64,000 bases of DNA from the NCBI RefSeq assembly GCF_029051725.1, contig NZ_JAACFU010000013.1, forward strand, positions 116,982-180,981. Direction: 5' to 3'. The notes under the pieces are model-generated. The model was not told where the DNA came from, did no database searches, and worked only from the letters and a program-made list of their open reading frames with translations. Position numbers and translations under genes: made by a program. Source of the DNA: Bradyrhizobium sp. CSS354 (lineage in GTDB: Bacteria; Pseudomonadota; Alphaproteobacteria; Rhizobiales; Xanthobacteraceae). This document shows positions 51,749 to 59,093 of this stretch, piece after piece (the first letter of the stretch is position 1; the number at the start of each line of letters is the position of its first letter).

Positions 51749-52069
51749 GCAATCGTCTCCGTCCCGCTCACGCTTTTGTCCAGCGCAGGAGACAGGCCGA
51801 CCACCCCACGCACGTTCTGTGATGATGGCATCATGCTCCTGTTTTGCCCGACGAGTCAAACCGCATTTCGTAAAATCCGCAAATCACCATTGGCAAAGTC
51901 CAATCAACACATGGACTTGGCTACTGTGCATGGGGTTGTTTTCGCGTTTTTTGTTTTGGGGGGGCCTGTTGCCGAGACCGCACACGTCCCGCCTTTCGCA
52001 TCTGCCCTCGTTGCCAACGAACTCCCGTTCACCCACTATCCGCTCCGACTCGACATTTTGGGGGGATCG
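51749..52069. other. 321-base divergent intergenic region
   Basis: Lies between the CoA-transferase operon and the Cys-rich secreted protein. It contains an inverted repeat at 51822-51834 and a G-rich run (GGGGGGGCC). An in-frame ATG at 51911 could extend the secreted protein, but the signal peptide argues against it. Confidence 0.55.
51822..51834. promoter_or_regulatory. ATGAT-GGC-ATCAT inverted repeat
   Basis: Perfect 5-bp arms with a 3-base spacer, 74 bases upstream of the CoA-transferase start. The form is like a GntR-type operator; no regulator gene is adjacent. Confidence 0.35.
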
Positions 52070-52420
52070 ATGCCGCCGTTCCGTTTCAACAAGACCTTTG
52101 CTGCTGCGATCACGGGGATCGCCCTGGCCGTCCTGATCCACCCGAGTGAAGGCTTTGCCTACTCCCAGGAGGAGCAGCAGGCCTGCACGCCCGATGCGAT
52201 GCGGCTGTGCGGCGACTTCGTTCCGAACGTCGACGCCATCACCGCCTGCATGATCCAGAAGAAGTCGCAGCTCTCGCCGCAGTGCCGGGTGTTCTTCCGG
52301 CCGGGACCGGAGCCGGGCATGGCGGCCGCGCCCCGCGCCGGCAAGCCGACCAGCATCGCGCCCAAACCTGCGAAGAAGAGCACGAAGACCGCCAAGAAGA
52401 AGAAATCCAGCGAAGGCTGA
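52070..52420 (+). CDS. Secreted Cys-rich protein with lysine-rich tail
   Basis: A 116-residue protein with a signal peptide (FNKTFAAAITGIALAVLIHPSEGFA). The mature part contains four cysteines (C39, C47, C60, C72) in CTPDAMRLCGDFVPNVDAIT and ACMIQKKSQLSPQC. This matches the spacing of the Cys-rich (GLG1-type) repeat C-x2-D-x4-C-x-D..C-x..L-x2-x-C. The last 30 residues are Lys/Ser/Pro-rich (KPAKKSTKTAKKKKSSEG). ATG 52070 follows GGGGGGA. Function unknown; periplasmic, perhaps polyanion-binding. Confidence 0.75.
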   Translation: MPPFRFNKTFAAAITGIALAVLIHPSEGFAYSQEEQQACTPDAMRLCGDFVPNVDAITACMIQKKSQLSPQCRVFFRPGPEPGMAAAPRAGKPTSIAPKPAKKSTKTAKKKKSSEG

Positions 52421-52454
52421 ACGCGGGCACGCGTTCCCTTTTTGAAACTCGATC

Positions 52455-52497
52455 ATGCCCGGGCCAAAGCGCGCAGTGCGTTTGAAGTCCCGGGCAT
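52455..52497. repeat. ATGCCCGGG/CCCGGGCAT inverted repeat
   Basis: Perfect 9-bp arms with a 25-base loop, 35 bases after the Cys-rich gene. The arms are the same as the end of the ATGGCCGGGCTTG repeat family, so it may be a degenerate copy, and it may also end transcription. Confidence 0.6.
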
Positions 52498-52794
52498 TTG
52501 CGTGTCCGGCCCCTCGTCGCTGAGTCCAAACTGATCAGGGCATCAGTCCCACACCAGCCACCGGACTCGTTTTGTTCGCCTCCGCGTGCGGACGCTTGCG
52601 ACAAGGCGGGATGGAAACAGGCCACGAAACGGATTGCGCGGCGAGGTTGCATTCCATTATTTCCCGCCGGAGTGCTCAAAAAACGCACGATTGGCGGCGT
52701 GAAGCCGTCGTCGCACGCGACAGTGTGACTCAAAAGCCAACGCGCTTTGTTATTTCATGGCGCCGACATAACTTATGATAAATTTTTCTTTCCC

Positions 52795-52812
52795 GAATCA
52801 CCGCGGTGATTC
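52795..52812. promoter_or_regulatory. Perfect 18-bp palindrome before parA
   Basis: GAATCACCGCGGTGATTC reads the same on both strands. It ends 36 bases before the ParA start and follows an AT-rich promoter-like stretch. It does not match the parS consensus TGTTTCACGTGAAACA. Likely operator, possibly bound by the ParA protein or an unlinked partner. Confidence 0.6.
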
Positions 52813-52848
52813 ATTTTCGCCGCCTGGGGTCAATCTGGAGGCAGAGGT

Positions 52849-53526
52849 ATGAACGTTATTGTTTTTGCATCGCGTAAAGGTGGCTCGGGCAAGAGTACGC
52901 TGGCCGCGCATCTCGCCGCGCAGATCAAGGCGACCAAGCCGATCCTGCTCGTCGATGCGGATCCGCAGGGCTCGCTCACGCTGTGGCACAAGCTGCGTGG
53001 CACCAACGAGCCGCCGATCAAGTCCGCAGTGAACTCGGTCAGCGGCATCGTCTCCGCTGCCAAGCGCGACGGTTATGAATGGGTGTTGATCGACACCCCG
53101 CCGAACCTGTCGGCCGTCGTCGACGACGCCATCCGCAATGCCACCATGGTGGTGATTCCCGCCCGTCCCGGCGTGTTCGACGTCAACGCGGTGCAGGAAA
53201 CCATCCAGATGTGCCGTGCGGCTCGCAAGCCCTACGCGGTCGTGCTCAACGGTGCGCCAGCGCGCCGCGATGAGTCCGAAAGCCCGATCGTCACCATCGC
53301 CCGCGAGGCGCTGGCGAAGTTCCGTGCTCCGGTGTGGGGCGGCCAGATCACCAACCGTTCGGATCTGCTGATGGCGCTGAGCCACGGCGAGGGCGCGCGG
53401 GAATACCAGGCCGAGAGCCGTGCGGCTCAGGAAATCGCAAGGCTGTGGGCGGCGATCGAACGTTCGGTAAAGGCTATTCGCGGCACGGCGTCGGCGTCCG
53501 GCGCAATGCACAAGCAGGCGGCGTAA
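52849..53526 (+). CDS. Orphan ParA-family ATPase
   Basis: A 225-residue ParA/MinD-type protein. The deviant Walker A is K10-GGSGKST17 (ASRKGGSGKSTLAAHLA), Walker A' is ILLVDADPQGSLTLWH, and Walker B is WVLIDTPPNLSAVVDDAI. There is no N-terminal HTH. No parB or parS is adjacent, so it is an orphan, of the kind that positions chromosomes, plasmids or protein clusters. GGAGG lies 10 bases before the ATG, preceded by the palindrome, and a terminator follows. Confidence 0.9.
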   Translation: MNVIVFASRKGGSGKSTLAAHLAAQIKATKPILLVDADPQGSLTLWHKLRGTNEPPIKSAVNSVSGIVSAAKRDGYEWVLIDTPPNLSAVVDDAIRNATMVVIPARPGVFDVNAVQETIQMCRAARKPYAVVLNGAPARRDESESPIVTIAREALAKFRAPVWGGQITNRSDLLMALSHGEGAREYQAESRAAQEIARLWAAIERSVKAIRGTASASGAMHKQAA

Positions 53527-53552
53527 TTTTTCATAAATCATTCCCCCGGACG

Positions 53553-53579
53553 AAAAACGCGCGGACATCCGCGCGTTTT
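53553..53579 (+). terminator. Rho-independent terminator after parA
   Basis: AAAACGCGCGGA-CAT-CCGCGCGTTTT, followed by a second T-run GCGTTTTTC. Confidence 0.88.
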
Positions 53580-53606
53580 GCGTTTTTCCGGAAGATGACT
53601 TGGTAG

Positions 53607-53753
53607 CTAGGCCACCATCAGCATGTAGAACACGATCACCGGCGACAGGGTGAGGATCACCGACCAGATGCCGGCGGCCCAGAGAATGTCCTCGGTGGTG
53701 AAGCCCTGCTGTTCGGCGTCGTAATGCGACGCCACTTCGTTATGACTATTCAC
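53607..53753 (-). CDS. 48-residue single-span membrane protein
   Basis: A frame with GTG start: MNSHNEVASHYDAEQQGFTT, then EDILWAAGIWSVILTLSPVI and VFYMLMVA. The N-terminus is polar and acidic, the C-terminal 25 residues form one helix. Same length and layout as the next small gene (53885-54031). Function unknown. Convergent with parA. Confidence 0.55.
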   Translation of the reverse strand: MNSHNEVASHYDAEQQGFTTEDILWAAGIWSVILTLSPVIVFYMLMVA

Positions 53754-53884
53754 AAACGCCCCCGCGATTTCTTCGCTTATGGGCGTGAACGCTACATTGG
53801 ATGTTTTAAAAATCCGGGTCGCAATCTCGTGCGCTTTCGAACACAGGTGCTACCACGAGTTAACCATCCGGACCTGCGCTGGCC

Positions 53885-54031
53885 TCACGCCAGCCAGATC
53901 CGAAACACCAGCACCGGCATCAGGCCGAGCATCACAGCCCAGAAGCCGAACGACGACACCACAACAATTCCCCGCATGAAATCGGCTGACGCGAAGACGT
54001 CTGCCGCCGTCGGGCGGATGCGTTGCCCCAT
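53885..54031 (-). CDS. 48-residue single-span membrane protein
   Basis: MGQRIRPTAADVFASADFMR followed by GIVVVSSFGFWAVMLGLMPV and LVFRIWLA. A GGGGGA lies 6 bases before ATG 54031; ATG 54037 is an alternative giving two more residues. Like its neighbour it is a 20-residue polar N-terminus plus a single C-terminal helix containing P-V-x-V-F. The pair could be ancient paralogues. Confidence 0.6.
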   Translation of the reverse strand: MGQRIRPTAADVFASADFMRGIVVVSSFGFWAVMLGLMPVLVFRIWLA

Positions 54032-54155
54032 GATCATTCCCCCATTTGAAAAGACTTTGAATGAAGACGATAGGCGCGTTTGCGTAAACGAGCCGTGGAT
54101 GCACCATGCGGCAGCAGCGAAGGCCGTTCGGGCGCGGTTAACCACGCACTCCGCT

Positions 54156-54205
54156 CTCTCACTCCCTCTCCCCGTTCTTACGGGGAGAGGGTGGGGTGAG
54201 GGGCT
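54156..54205. repeat. Interspersed inverted repeat, CCCTCTCCCCG family, copy 2
   Basis: CTCACTCCCTCTCCCCGTTC continuing TTACGGGGAGAGGGTGGGGTGAGG; near-identical to 16114-16160. Confidence 0.75.
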
Positions 54206-54210
54206 ATCAG

Positions 54211-55119
54211 CTACGCCGCGACTTGCATCCGTCGCTCGATCTCGCGATCGATCTGGATGGCGAGTTCGCTGCCGATCTCGACCATCGGCAGGCGCACTTC
54301 GGGGCTGTCGATCAGGCCCGCACGCCACAGCCAGTATTTTGCGGGCGCGGGACTGGGCTCGGTGAACAACAAGCGCGTCAGGTCGGCGACCTCCTGCCAG
54401 CGCGCCAGCGCCGCATCGTGGTTGCCGCGCTTCAGCTCGGCATGGACAGCCGCAAACGTCGCGGTCTCGAGATGGGCTGACAGCACGATGCCGCCGTCGG
54501 CGCCATCGCTGAGCGCCTCGAAATAATTCGCATCCTCGCCGGTCAGCACGCGAAAGCCCGCAGGCCGGTCGCGCAGCAGCGCGATGGATTGCTCGCGGCT
54601 CGCGCCGCAATCCTTCAGGCCGATGATGTTCGGATGCCCGGCAAGCCGCAGCAGCGTCTGGTTGGTGACGTTGACCGAGGTGCGATAGGGGATGTTGTAG
54701 AGCGCGAGCGGCCAGGCGGCCTGATCGGCGAGCGCCTCGAAATGCGCCAGCAACCCGCGTTGCGACGGCCGCACATAATACGGGCTCGCAATCAGATAGC
54801 CGTCGATCGGCCAGTCCGCGGTCTCGTCGAGACGCTCCTTCAGCCGCGAAGTGTCCGCGCCTGACAATCCGAGGCAGACCGGAATCTTGCTGTGGGCGGT
54901 GGCCAGCTCGTCGCGCACGATGGCGACGAGGCGTTCGAGCTCCGCGTCGCGCAGCGTCATGCCTTCACCGGAGGTCGCCCCCAGGATGAAGCCGTCGACG
55001 GCCTGTCCGCTGTAATGCCGGGTCAATCGGCGCAGCGACCTCTCGTCGAGAGCGCCGTCGCGAAACGGCGTCACAAGCGGCAGCCAGAGCCCGTGCAATT
55101 GTTCCTGTAGTCCGGTCAT
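54211..55119 (-). CDS. Dihydrodipicolinate synthase family aldolase
   Basis: A 302-residue (beta/alpha)8 lyase. Motifs: GATSGEGMTL (pyruvate-binding loop), ALYNIPYRTSVNV with the catalytic Tyr, and NIIGLKDCGASREQ with the Schiff-base lysine. The paralogue type cannot be settled: DapA proper, or a sugar-acid aldolase such as KDG/4-hydroxy-2-oxo-acid lyase. ATG 55119 has GGAG 6-7 bases upstream. Its leader (55157-55345) has a promoter and an intrinsic terminator. Confidence 0.85.
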   Translation of the reverse strand: MTGLQEQLHGLWLPLVTPFRDGALDERSLRRLTRHYSGQAVDGFILGATSGEGMTLRDAELERLVAIVRDELATAHSKIPVCLGLSGADTSRLKERLDETADWPIDGYLIASPYYVRPSQRGLLAHFEALADQAAWPLALYNIPYRTSVNVTNQTLLRLAGHPNIIGLKDCGASREQSIALLRDRPAGFRVLTGEDANYFEALSDGADGGIVLSAHLETATFAAVHAELKRGNHDAALARWQEVADLTRLLFTEPSPAPAKYWLWRAGLIDSPEVRLPMVEIGSELAIQIDREIERRMQVAA

Positions 55120-55161
55120 GTCCATCTCCTTCTCGGGAAAAATCCTGAGACGAGGCACATG

Positions 55162-55190
55162 AAAAAACCCCGTCCAGGCGGCGGGGTTTT
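55162..55190 (-). terminator. Intrinsic terminator within the leader of the DapA-like gene
   Basis: On the minus strand the AAAACCCCG..CGGGGTTTTTT hairpin ends in a T-run, 43 bases before the DapA-like start. It would stop transcripts entering the gene, so it is either an attenuator or ends a small RNA. Confidence 0.8.
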
Positions 55191-55316
55191 CGAAGTTTCG
55201 GCTCGCGATGACGAAGGCTGTTAGCGCGCGCAAAATTCCGAGGTCCCCAGATGGGGGCCCTTTTTCGAGGCGACTGCCGTCGACGAGATTGCGCACGACT
55301 TCGTGATCATTCGCAA

Positions 55317-55345
55317 ATGATGCGGGGTAAGCATGGAACTGTCAA
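55317..55345 (-). promoter_or_regulatory. Sigma70-type promoter candidate
   Basis: TTGACA and CATCAT (4 of 6 to TATAAT) with a 17-base spacer on the minus strand, located between the two terminators. The transcript would run about 150 bases to the 55162-55190 hairpin. Confidence 0.45.
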
Positions 55346-55375
55346 TACACGTGGAGGGCGAAGGCCGGATCTGCC

Positions 55376-55407
55376 AAAAAAAAGCCGGGCTCGATCGAGC
55401 CCGGCTT
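55376..55407 (-). terminator. Rho-independent terminator after the trxB-lysR unit
   Basis: On the minus strand, AAGCCGGGCTC-GATC-type palindrome (perfect 12-bp arms) followed by eight Ts. It lies 174 bases after the LysR stop. Confidence 0.88.
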
Positions 55408-55489
55408 AAGGTATTGGCCACGTGAGGCCGACACAATCACCTTCCAAGAGGGATTACTGAACTCCCGCGCCACTGGAGGAGGGGGACAA

Positions 55490-55531
55490 ATGCGCAACGC
55501 GAAGGCTCAGCGTGAAAACATTATGGGCTAG
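55490..55531 (+). CDS. Possible 13-residue peptide MRNAKAQRENIMG
   Basis: A very strong ribosome site (GGAGGAGGGGG) is 5-10 bases before an ATG that opens 13 codons ending in TAG. The peptide is polar. No terminator or gene follows on that strand, as it runs into the antisense of lysR. It may be a leader peptide, a small-RNA-encoded peptide, or chance. Confidence 0.3.
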   Translation: MRNAKAQRENIMG

Positions 55532-55580
55532 CCTCGCGCCCTGCATCAAGCGTCCAAGCCGCATGTCAGACATGCGGAAA

Positions 55581-56504
55581 TCAGGACGGCCAGCGCTGCG
55601 CCTTGCTCACCACGAAATCGCGGAACACTTGCACGCGCGCGACCGTCTTCAGCTCTTCCGGATAAACAAAATACGTATCGAGCTGGATCGAATCCGATTC
55701 GCCGAACAGCTGCACGAGGCGGCTCTGTTCTTCGATCAGATAGTCCGGCAGCGCGGCGATGCCGAGGCCCTGCTGACAGGCGCGCACGAGGCCGAGAATG
55801 TTGTTGACCCTGAAATAGGCTTCGCGCGGACCCGAGCCGTTGCGCCCCGCTTCGACCAGCCAGTTGCGGTTCTGAAGATGCGGCGCGAAGTTGCCGTCGG
55901 AGAGCGTGATGATGCGATGAGAGTCGAGCTCCTCCAGCGTACGCGGCGTGCCGAAGCGCTTGATGTAATCAGGCGAGCAATAGGCGTGGAAACCCATCGC
56001 GAACAGCTTGCGCTGGATGAGATCCGGCTGCGTCGGCTTGCGGGTACGGATCGCGACGTCGGCCTCGCGCATCGACAGATCGAGCTCCTCGTCAGTGACG
56101 ATCAGCGAGATCCGGATTTCCGGATAGAGCGCGGTGAATTCGCCGAGCCGGGGGATCAGCCAGTTGATGCCGACGCCGGGCGTGGTGGTGATCTTGAGAT
56201 CGCCGCTCGGCCGCTCGCGGCTGTCGGTCAGTTTCGCGCGCGCCGCCTGCAGCTGCATGAACACGTCATGGGCGGTGCGGAACAAGAGATCGCCCTGTTC
56301 GGTGAGGATCAGGCCGCGCGCGTGGCGGTGGAACAGCGAGACCGAGAGTTCTTGCTCCAGTGCCGACACCTGGCGTGACACCGCCGATTGCGACAGGCCG
56401 AGCTGCTCGCCCGCGTGCGTGAAGCTGCCCGCTTCCGCCGCCGCGTGAAACACCTTCAGCTTGTCCCAGTCCATATCCGTGAATCCGTCGCGTGTTCGTG
56501 CCAT
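55581..56504 (-). CDS. LysR-family transcriptional regulator
   Basis: A 307-residue LTTR. The HTH is MDWDKLKVFHAAAEAGSFTHAGEQLGLSQSAVSRQVSALEQEL, and the effector domain starts GDLKITTTPGVGINWLIPRLGEF. The start at 56504 gives a 10-residue lead before MDWDKL; ATG 56474 is the alternative. It lies 5 bases after trxB on the same strand, so the two are co-transcribed. The regulated genes are unknown; LTTRs are often controlled by redox. Confidence 0.9.
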   Translation of the reverse strand: MARTRDGFTDMDWDKLKVFHAAAEAGSFTHAGEQLGLSQSAVSRQVSALEQELSVSLFHRHARGLILTEQGDLLFRTAHDVFMQLQAARAKLTDSRERPSGDLKITTTPGVGINWLIPRLGEFTALYPEIRISLIVTDEELDLSMREADVAIRTRKPTQPDLIQRKLFAMGFHAYCSPDYIKRFGTPRTLEELDSHRIITLSDGNFAPHLQNRNWLVEAGRNGSGPREAYFRVNNILGLVRACQQGLGIAALPDYLIEEQSRLVQLFGESDSIQLDTYFVYPEELKTVARVQVFRDFVVSKAQRWPS

Positions 56505-56509
56505 GATGC

Positions 56510-57475
56510 CTATTCCGCTGCCGCGCGCTCGCTGGCGCGCAGGGCCAAAAATCGTTCCGCCTCGAGCGCTGCCATGCAGCCGAGGCCTGCCGCCGTGACC
56601 GCTTGACGATATGTCTCGTCGGCGACGTCGCCCGCGGCGAACAGGCCGGGGACCGAGGTGGCGGTCGAGTTCGGGGCGACCTCGACATAGCCCGACGGTT
56701 TCAGCTTGATCTGGCCGGCCACGAGCTCGGTCGCCGGGGCATGCCCGATCGCGACGAAGACGCCGTCGGTCGGCACGTCGGTCAAGGCGCCGGTCTTGAC
56801 GTTCTTCAGCCGCACATGAGTGACCTTGTTCGGGTTCTCGGTGCCGCAGATCTCGTCGACGGCTGAGTCCCAGATCACCTTGATCTTCGGGTGCTTGAAC
56901 AGACGCTCCTGCAGGATGCGTTCGGCGCGGAAGTGATCGCGACGATGCACGATGGTGACCTGCGAGGCATGGTTGGTGAGGTACAGGGCTTCCTCGACCG
57001 CGGTATTGCCGCCGCCGACCACCACGACGTTCTTGTTGCGGTAGAAGAAGCCGTCACAGGTGGCACAGGCCGACACGCCGCCGCCCTGGAATTTCGTTTC
57101 GGACGGCAGCCCGAGCCAGCGCGCTTGGGCGCCGGTGGCGAGGATGACGGCGTCGGCGAGATAGACGTCGCCGCTATCGCAGGTCAGACGAAAGGGTCGC
57201 TGCGAGGTGTCAAGCTTGGTCACCAGATCGGTCTTGATCTGGGTGCCCACATGCAGCGCCTGCTTCTCCATCTGCTCCATCAGCCAGGGGCCCTGGATCA
57301 CGTCGGCGAAACCCGGATAGTTTTCGACGTCGGTGGTGATGGTGAGCTGGCCGCCCGCCTGAATGCCCTGGATCAGGATCGGCTCGAGCATCGCGCGCGC
57401 GGCGTAGATCGCCGCCGTGTAGCCGGCGGGGCCGGAGCCGATGATGACGACCTTTGCATGGACAGCGGCGGACAT
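56510..57475 (-). CDS. trxB: Thioredoxin-disulfide reductase
   Basis: A 321-residue flavoprotein. The FAD site is IIGSGPAGYTAAIYAAR, the redox pair is C137-A-T-C140 (SACATCDGFF), the NADPH site is VVGGGNTAVEEALYL, and the C-terminus has GLFAAGDVADETYRQAVTAAGLGCMAAL. It reduces thioredoxin with NADPH. Operon with the LysR regulator; the divergent gene is an Lrp-type regulator. Confidence 0.95.
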   Translation of the reverse strand: MSAAVHAKVVIIGSGPAGYTAAIYAARAMLEPILIQGIQAGGQLTITTDVENYPGFADVIQGPWLMEQMEKQALHVGTQIKTDLVTKLDTSQRPFRLTCDSGDVYLADAVILATGAQARWLGLPSETKFQGGGVSACATCDGFFYRNKNVVVVGGGNTAVEEALYLTNHASQVTIVHRRDHFRAERILQERLFKHPKIKVIWDSAVDEICGTENPNKVTHVRLKNVKTGALTDVPTDGVFVAIGHAPATELVAGQIKLKPSGYVEVAPNSTATSVPGLFAAGDVADETYRQAVTAAGLGCMAALEAERFLALRASERAAAE

Positions 57476-57740
57476 TTCGACAGATGCCTTTCACGGGGGA
57501 CTGCAGCGCGGGCGCGGAACGTGCCGGGAGGCCTCGCGGAGGCGCTGAAATATCAGAGGTAATCTAAGCCTTCTGGTGAGCTATGCAAGAATTGCATTCC
57601 CTGTCGGCGGATTTTTCCAACAAGGAACAAAAGTCGATTGCGCTGCACGCGCAATAAAATTGCGCCGAGTGCGCGGTCTGGGCTATGAGGATTGCGACAG
57701 ACCCACCAATACCGCCGTAAAGGCCAGGAGTTCCAATCAC

Positions 57741-58220
57741 GTGTCGCGGAACCTAGACGAGATCGACCTGAAAATTCTCACCGAGATTCAGGCCGACGGT
57801 CGAATCACGAATGTCGAGCTGGCCAAGCGCGTCGGCATTTCGCCACCGCCCTGCCTGCGCCGCGTCCGGGCGCTGGAGGAGGAGGGGTATATCCACGGCT
57901 ATCGCGGGCTTCTGGATGCGCGCAAGCTGGGCTTCGACGTTACGGTGTTTGCCGCGGTGCACCTCTCCAGCCAGGCCGAGGCCGATTTGCGCGCCTTCGA
58001 GGAGTTCGTCCGCGCCGAGCCGCTGGTGCGCGAGTGCTGGATGCTGTCGGGCGAAGTCGATTTCATCCTGAAATGCGTCGCCCCCGACATGGCCACCTTC
58101 CAGGATTTCGTCACCCATCTGACCGCCGCTCCGCACGTCCGCAACGTGCGAACCTCGCTGGTGCTGCACAATTCGAAATACGAGGCGGCCGTGCCGCTGG
58201 ACGTGAGGGCAAGAAGGTAG
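57741..58220 (+). CDS. Lrp/AsnC family regulator
   Basis: A 159-residue protein with an AsnC-type HTH (RNLDEIDLKILTEIQADGRITNVELAKRVGISPPPCLRRVRALEEEG) and an RAM ligand-binding domain (VTVFAAVHLSSQAEADLRAFEEFV, ECWMLSGEVDFILKCVAPD). The GTG start is supported by AGGAG about 10 bases upstream and a normal Lrp length; in-frame upstream ATGs give a Cys/Arg-rich extension unlike the family. It probably senses an amino acid. Confidence 0.9.
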   Translation: MSRNLDEIDLKILTEIQADGRITNVELAKRVGISPPPCLRRVRALEEEGYIHGYRGLLDARKLGFDVTVFAAVHLSSQAEADLRAFEEFVRAEPLVRECWMLSGEVDFILKCVAPDMATFQDFVTHLTAAPHVRNVRTSLVLHNSKYEAAVPLDVRARR

Positions 58221-58230
58221 CGTCTCCGCC

Positions 58231-58310
58231 GTCATTGCGAGCGGAGCGAAGCAATCCAGGCGGTCTCCGCGGAAAGACTCTGGATTGCTTCGCTGCGCTC
58301 GCAATGACGA
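58231..58310. repeat. Interspersed palindromic repeat, GCAATCCAG/CTGGATTGC family, copy 3
   Basis: GTCATTGCGAGCGGAGCGAAG..CAATCCAG and CTGGATTGCTTCGCTGCGCT..CGCAATGACGA: the most symmetric copy of the family, 10 bases past the Lrp gene. Confidence 0.8.
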
Positions 58311-58354
58311 GGGGGAGGGATCATCCCACCTCATTGCCAGCAACATGCAGCAAC

Positions 58355-58385
58355 AAAAAAGGCCGCGCACTGCGCGGCCTTTTTC
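58355..58385. terminator. Bidirectional terminator between the Lrp and greA genes
   Basis: AAAAAAGGCCGCGCA / TGCGCGGCCTTTTTT: T-runs on both strands, between convergent genes. Confidence 0.9.
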
Positions 58386-58408
58386 AAATCACATGCGACG
58401 GCAAATCG

Positions 58409-58882
58409 TTACCGCCACTCCACCTTGGTGATCTCATAAGCCTTGGCGCCGCCGGGTGCGTTGACCTCGACGGTTGAGCCCTTCTTCTTGCCGATCAGCG
58501 CGCGCGCGAGCGGCGAGGTGATGGAGATGCGGCCCTTCTTGGCGTCGGCCTCGACCTCGCCGACGATCTGCCACACCGTCTTCTTCTCGGTGTCCTCGTC
58601 GACCAGTGTCACGGTCGCGCCGAACTTGATGGTGTCGCCGGACAGCTTCGAGATGTCGATGATGTCGGCGCGCGCCAGCTTGTCCTCGAGCTCGGCGATA
58701 CGGCCTTCATTGTGGGACTGCTCTTCCTTCGCGGCGTGGTATTCCGCGTTCTCCGAAAGGTCTCCGTGCGAGCGCGCCTCGGCGATATGCTCGATGATAC
58801 GCGGACGGTCCTCCGACTGGCGCTTCTTCAGTTCTTCCCCGAGCGCGGCAAAGCCGCCCGCTGTCATCGGTACCTTTTCCAT
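58409..58882 (-). CDS. greA: Transcript cleavage factor GreA
   Basis: A 157-residue protein with an N-terminal coiled coil (GGFAALGEELKKRQSEDRPRIIEHIAEARSHGDLSENAEYHAAKEEQSHNEGRIAELEDKL), whose tip has the acidic D-L-S-E residues used for cleavage, and a C-terminal FKBP-like domain (ISITSPLARALIGKKKGSTVEVNAPGG). It rescues backtracked RNA polymerase. ATG 58882 has GAGAAGAG directly upstream and gives a normal family length. 211 bases from carB. Confidence 0.95.
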   Translation of the reverse strand: MEKVPMTAGGFAALGEELKKRQSEDRPRIIEHIAEARSHGDLSENAEYHAAKEEQSHNEGRIAELEDKLARADIIDISKLSGDTIKFGATVTLVDEDTEKKTVWQIVGEVEADAKKGRISITSPLARALIGKKKGSTVEVNAPGGAKAYEITKVEWR

Positions 58883-59093
58883 CTCTTCTCTCGTCCTTCG
58901 GTCGCGCGCGCCCTGACATGCCAGCGCGCACGCAACTTGATTCGTCAGTCTGTCCGGGGGCTCAAGCGCTTGCCGCCGAACGTTCATATGGGCTTGGCGC
59001 CGGAACAGAACAACCATATGGCCGGACAGTTCCTCCGGCCATAGTGGCTTCATCGCCAATCACTTAGCGGAAGGTTGGGCCTCCCGCTCGCGA

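Larger units (their letters stand above)
52421..52848. other. 428-base gap upstream of the ParA gene
   Basis: Holds an inverted repeat (52455-52497), 290 bases with no believable gene, an AT-rich stretch (ACTTATGATAAATTTTTC) that could contain a promoter, and a perfect 18-bp palindrome at 52795-52812. Confidence 0.6.
55120..55580. other. 461-base region with two minus-strand terminators and a promoter
   Basis: On the minus strand, in transcription order: a terminator (55376-55407), a TTGACA promoter (55340-55345 and 55317-55322), a leader with short frames, a second terminator (55162-55190), and then the DapA-like gene. On the plus strand there is a 13-codon frame with a strong ribosome site (55490-55531). 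Confidence 0.6.

Noticed and set aside
50621..52069. Long plus-strand frame running over the CoA-transferase gene
   Set aside because: It is the shadow of the transferase. Only its last 351 bases (52070-52420) are a gene, recognised by signal peptide and ribosome site.
51911..52069. N-terminal extension of the Cys-rich secreted protein from ATG 51911
   Set aside because: It would place the signal peptide 53 residues inside the protein. ATG 52070 has a better ribosome site and a proper signal.
55221..55310. 29-codon minus-strand frame in the DapA-like leader as a translated leader peptide
   Set aside because: It has no ribosome site, starts at about the predicted transcription start, and no codon run suggests amino-acid attenuation. 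Left as an undecided part of the leader.
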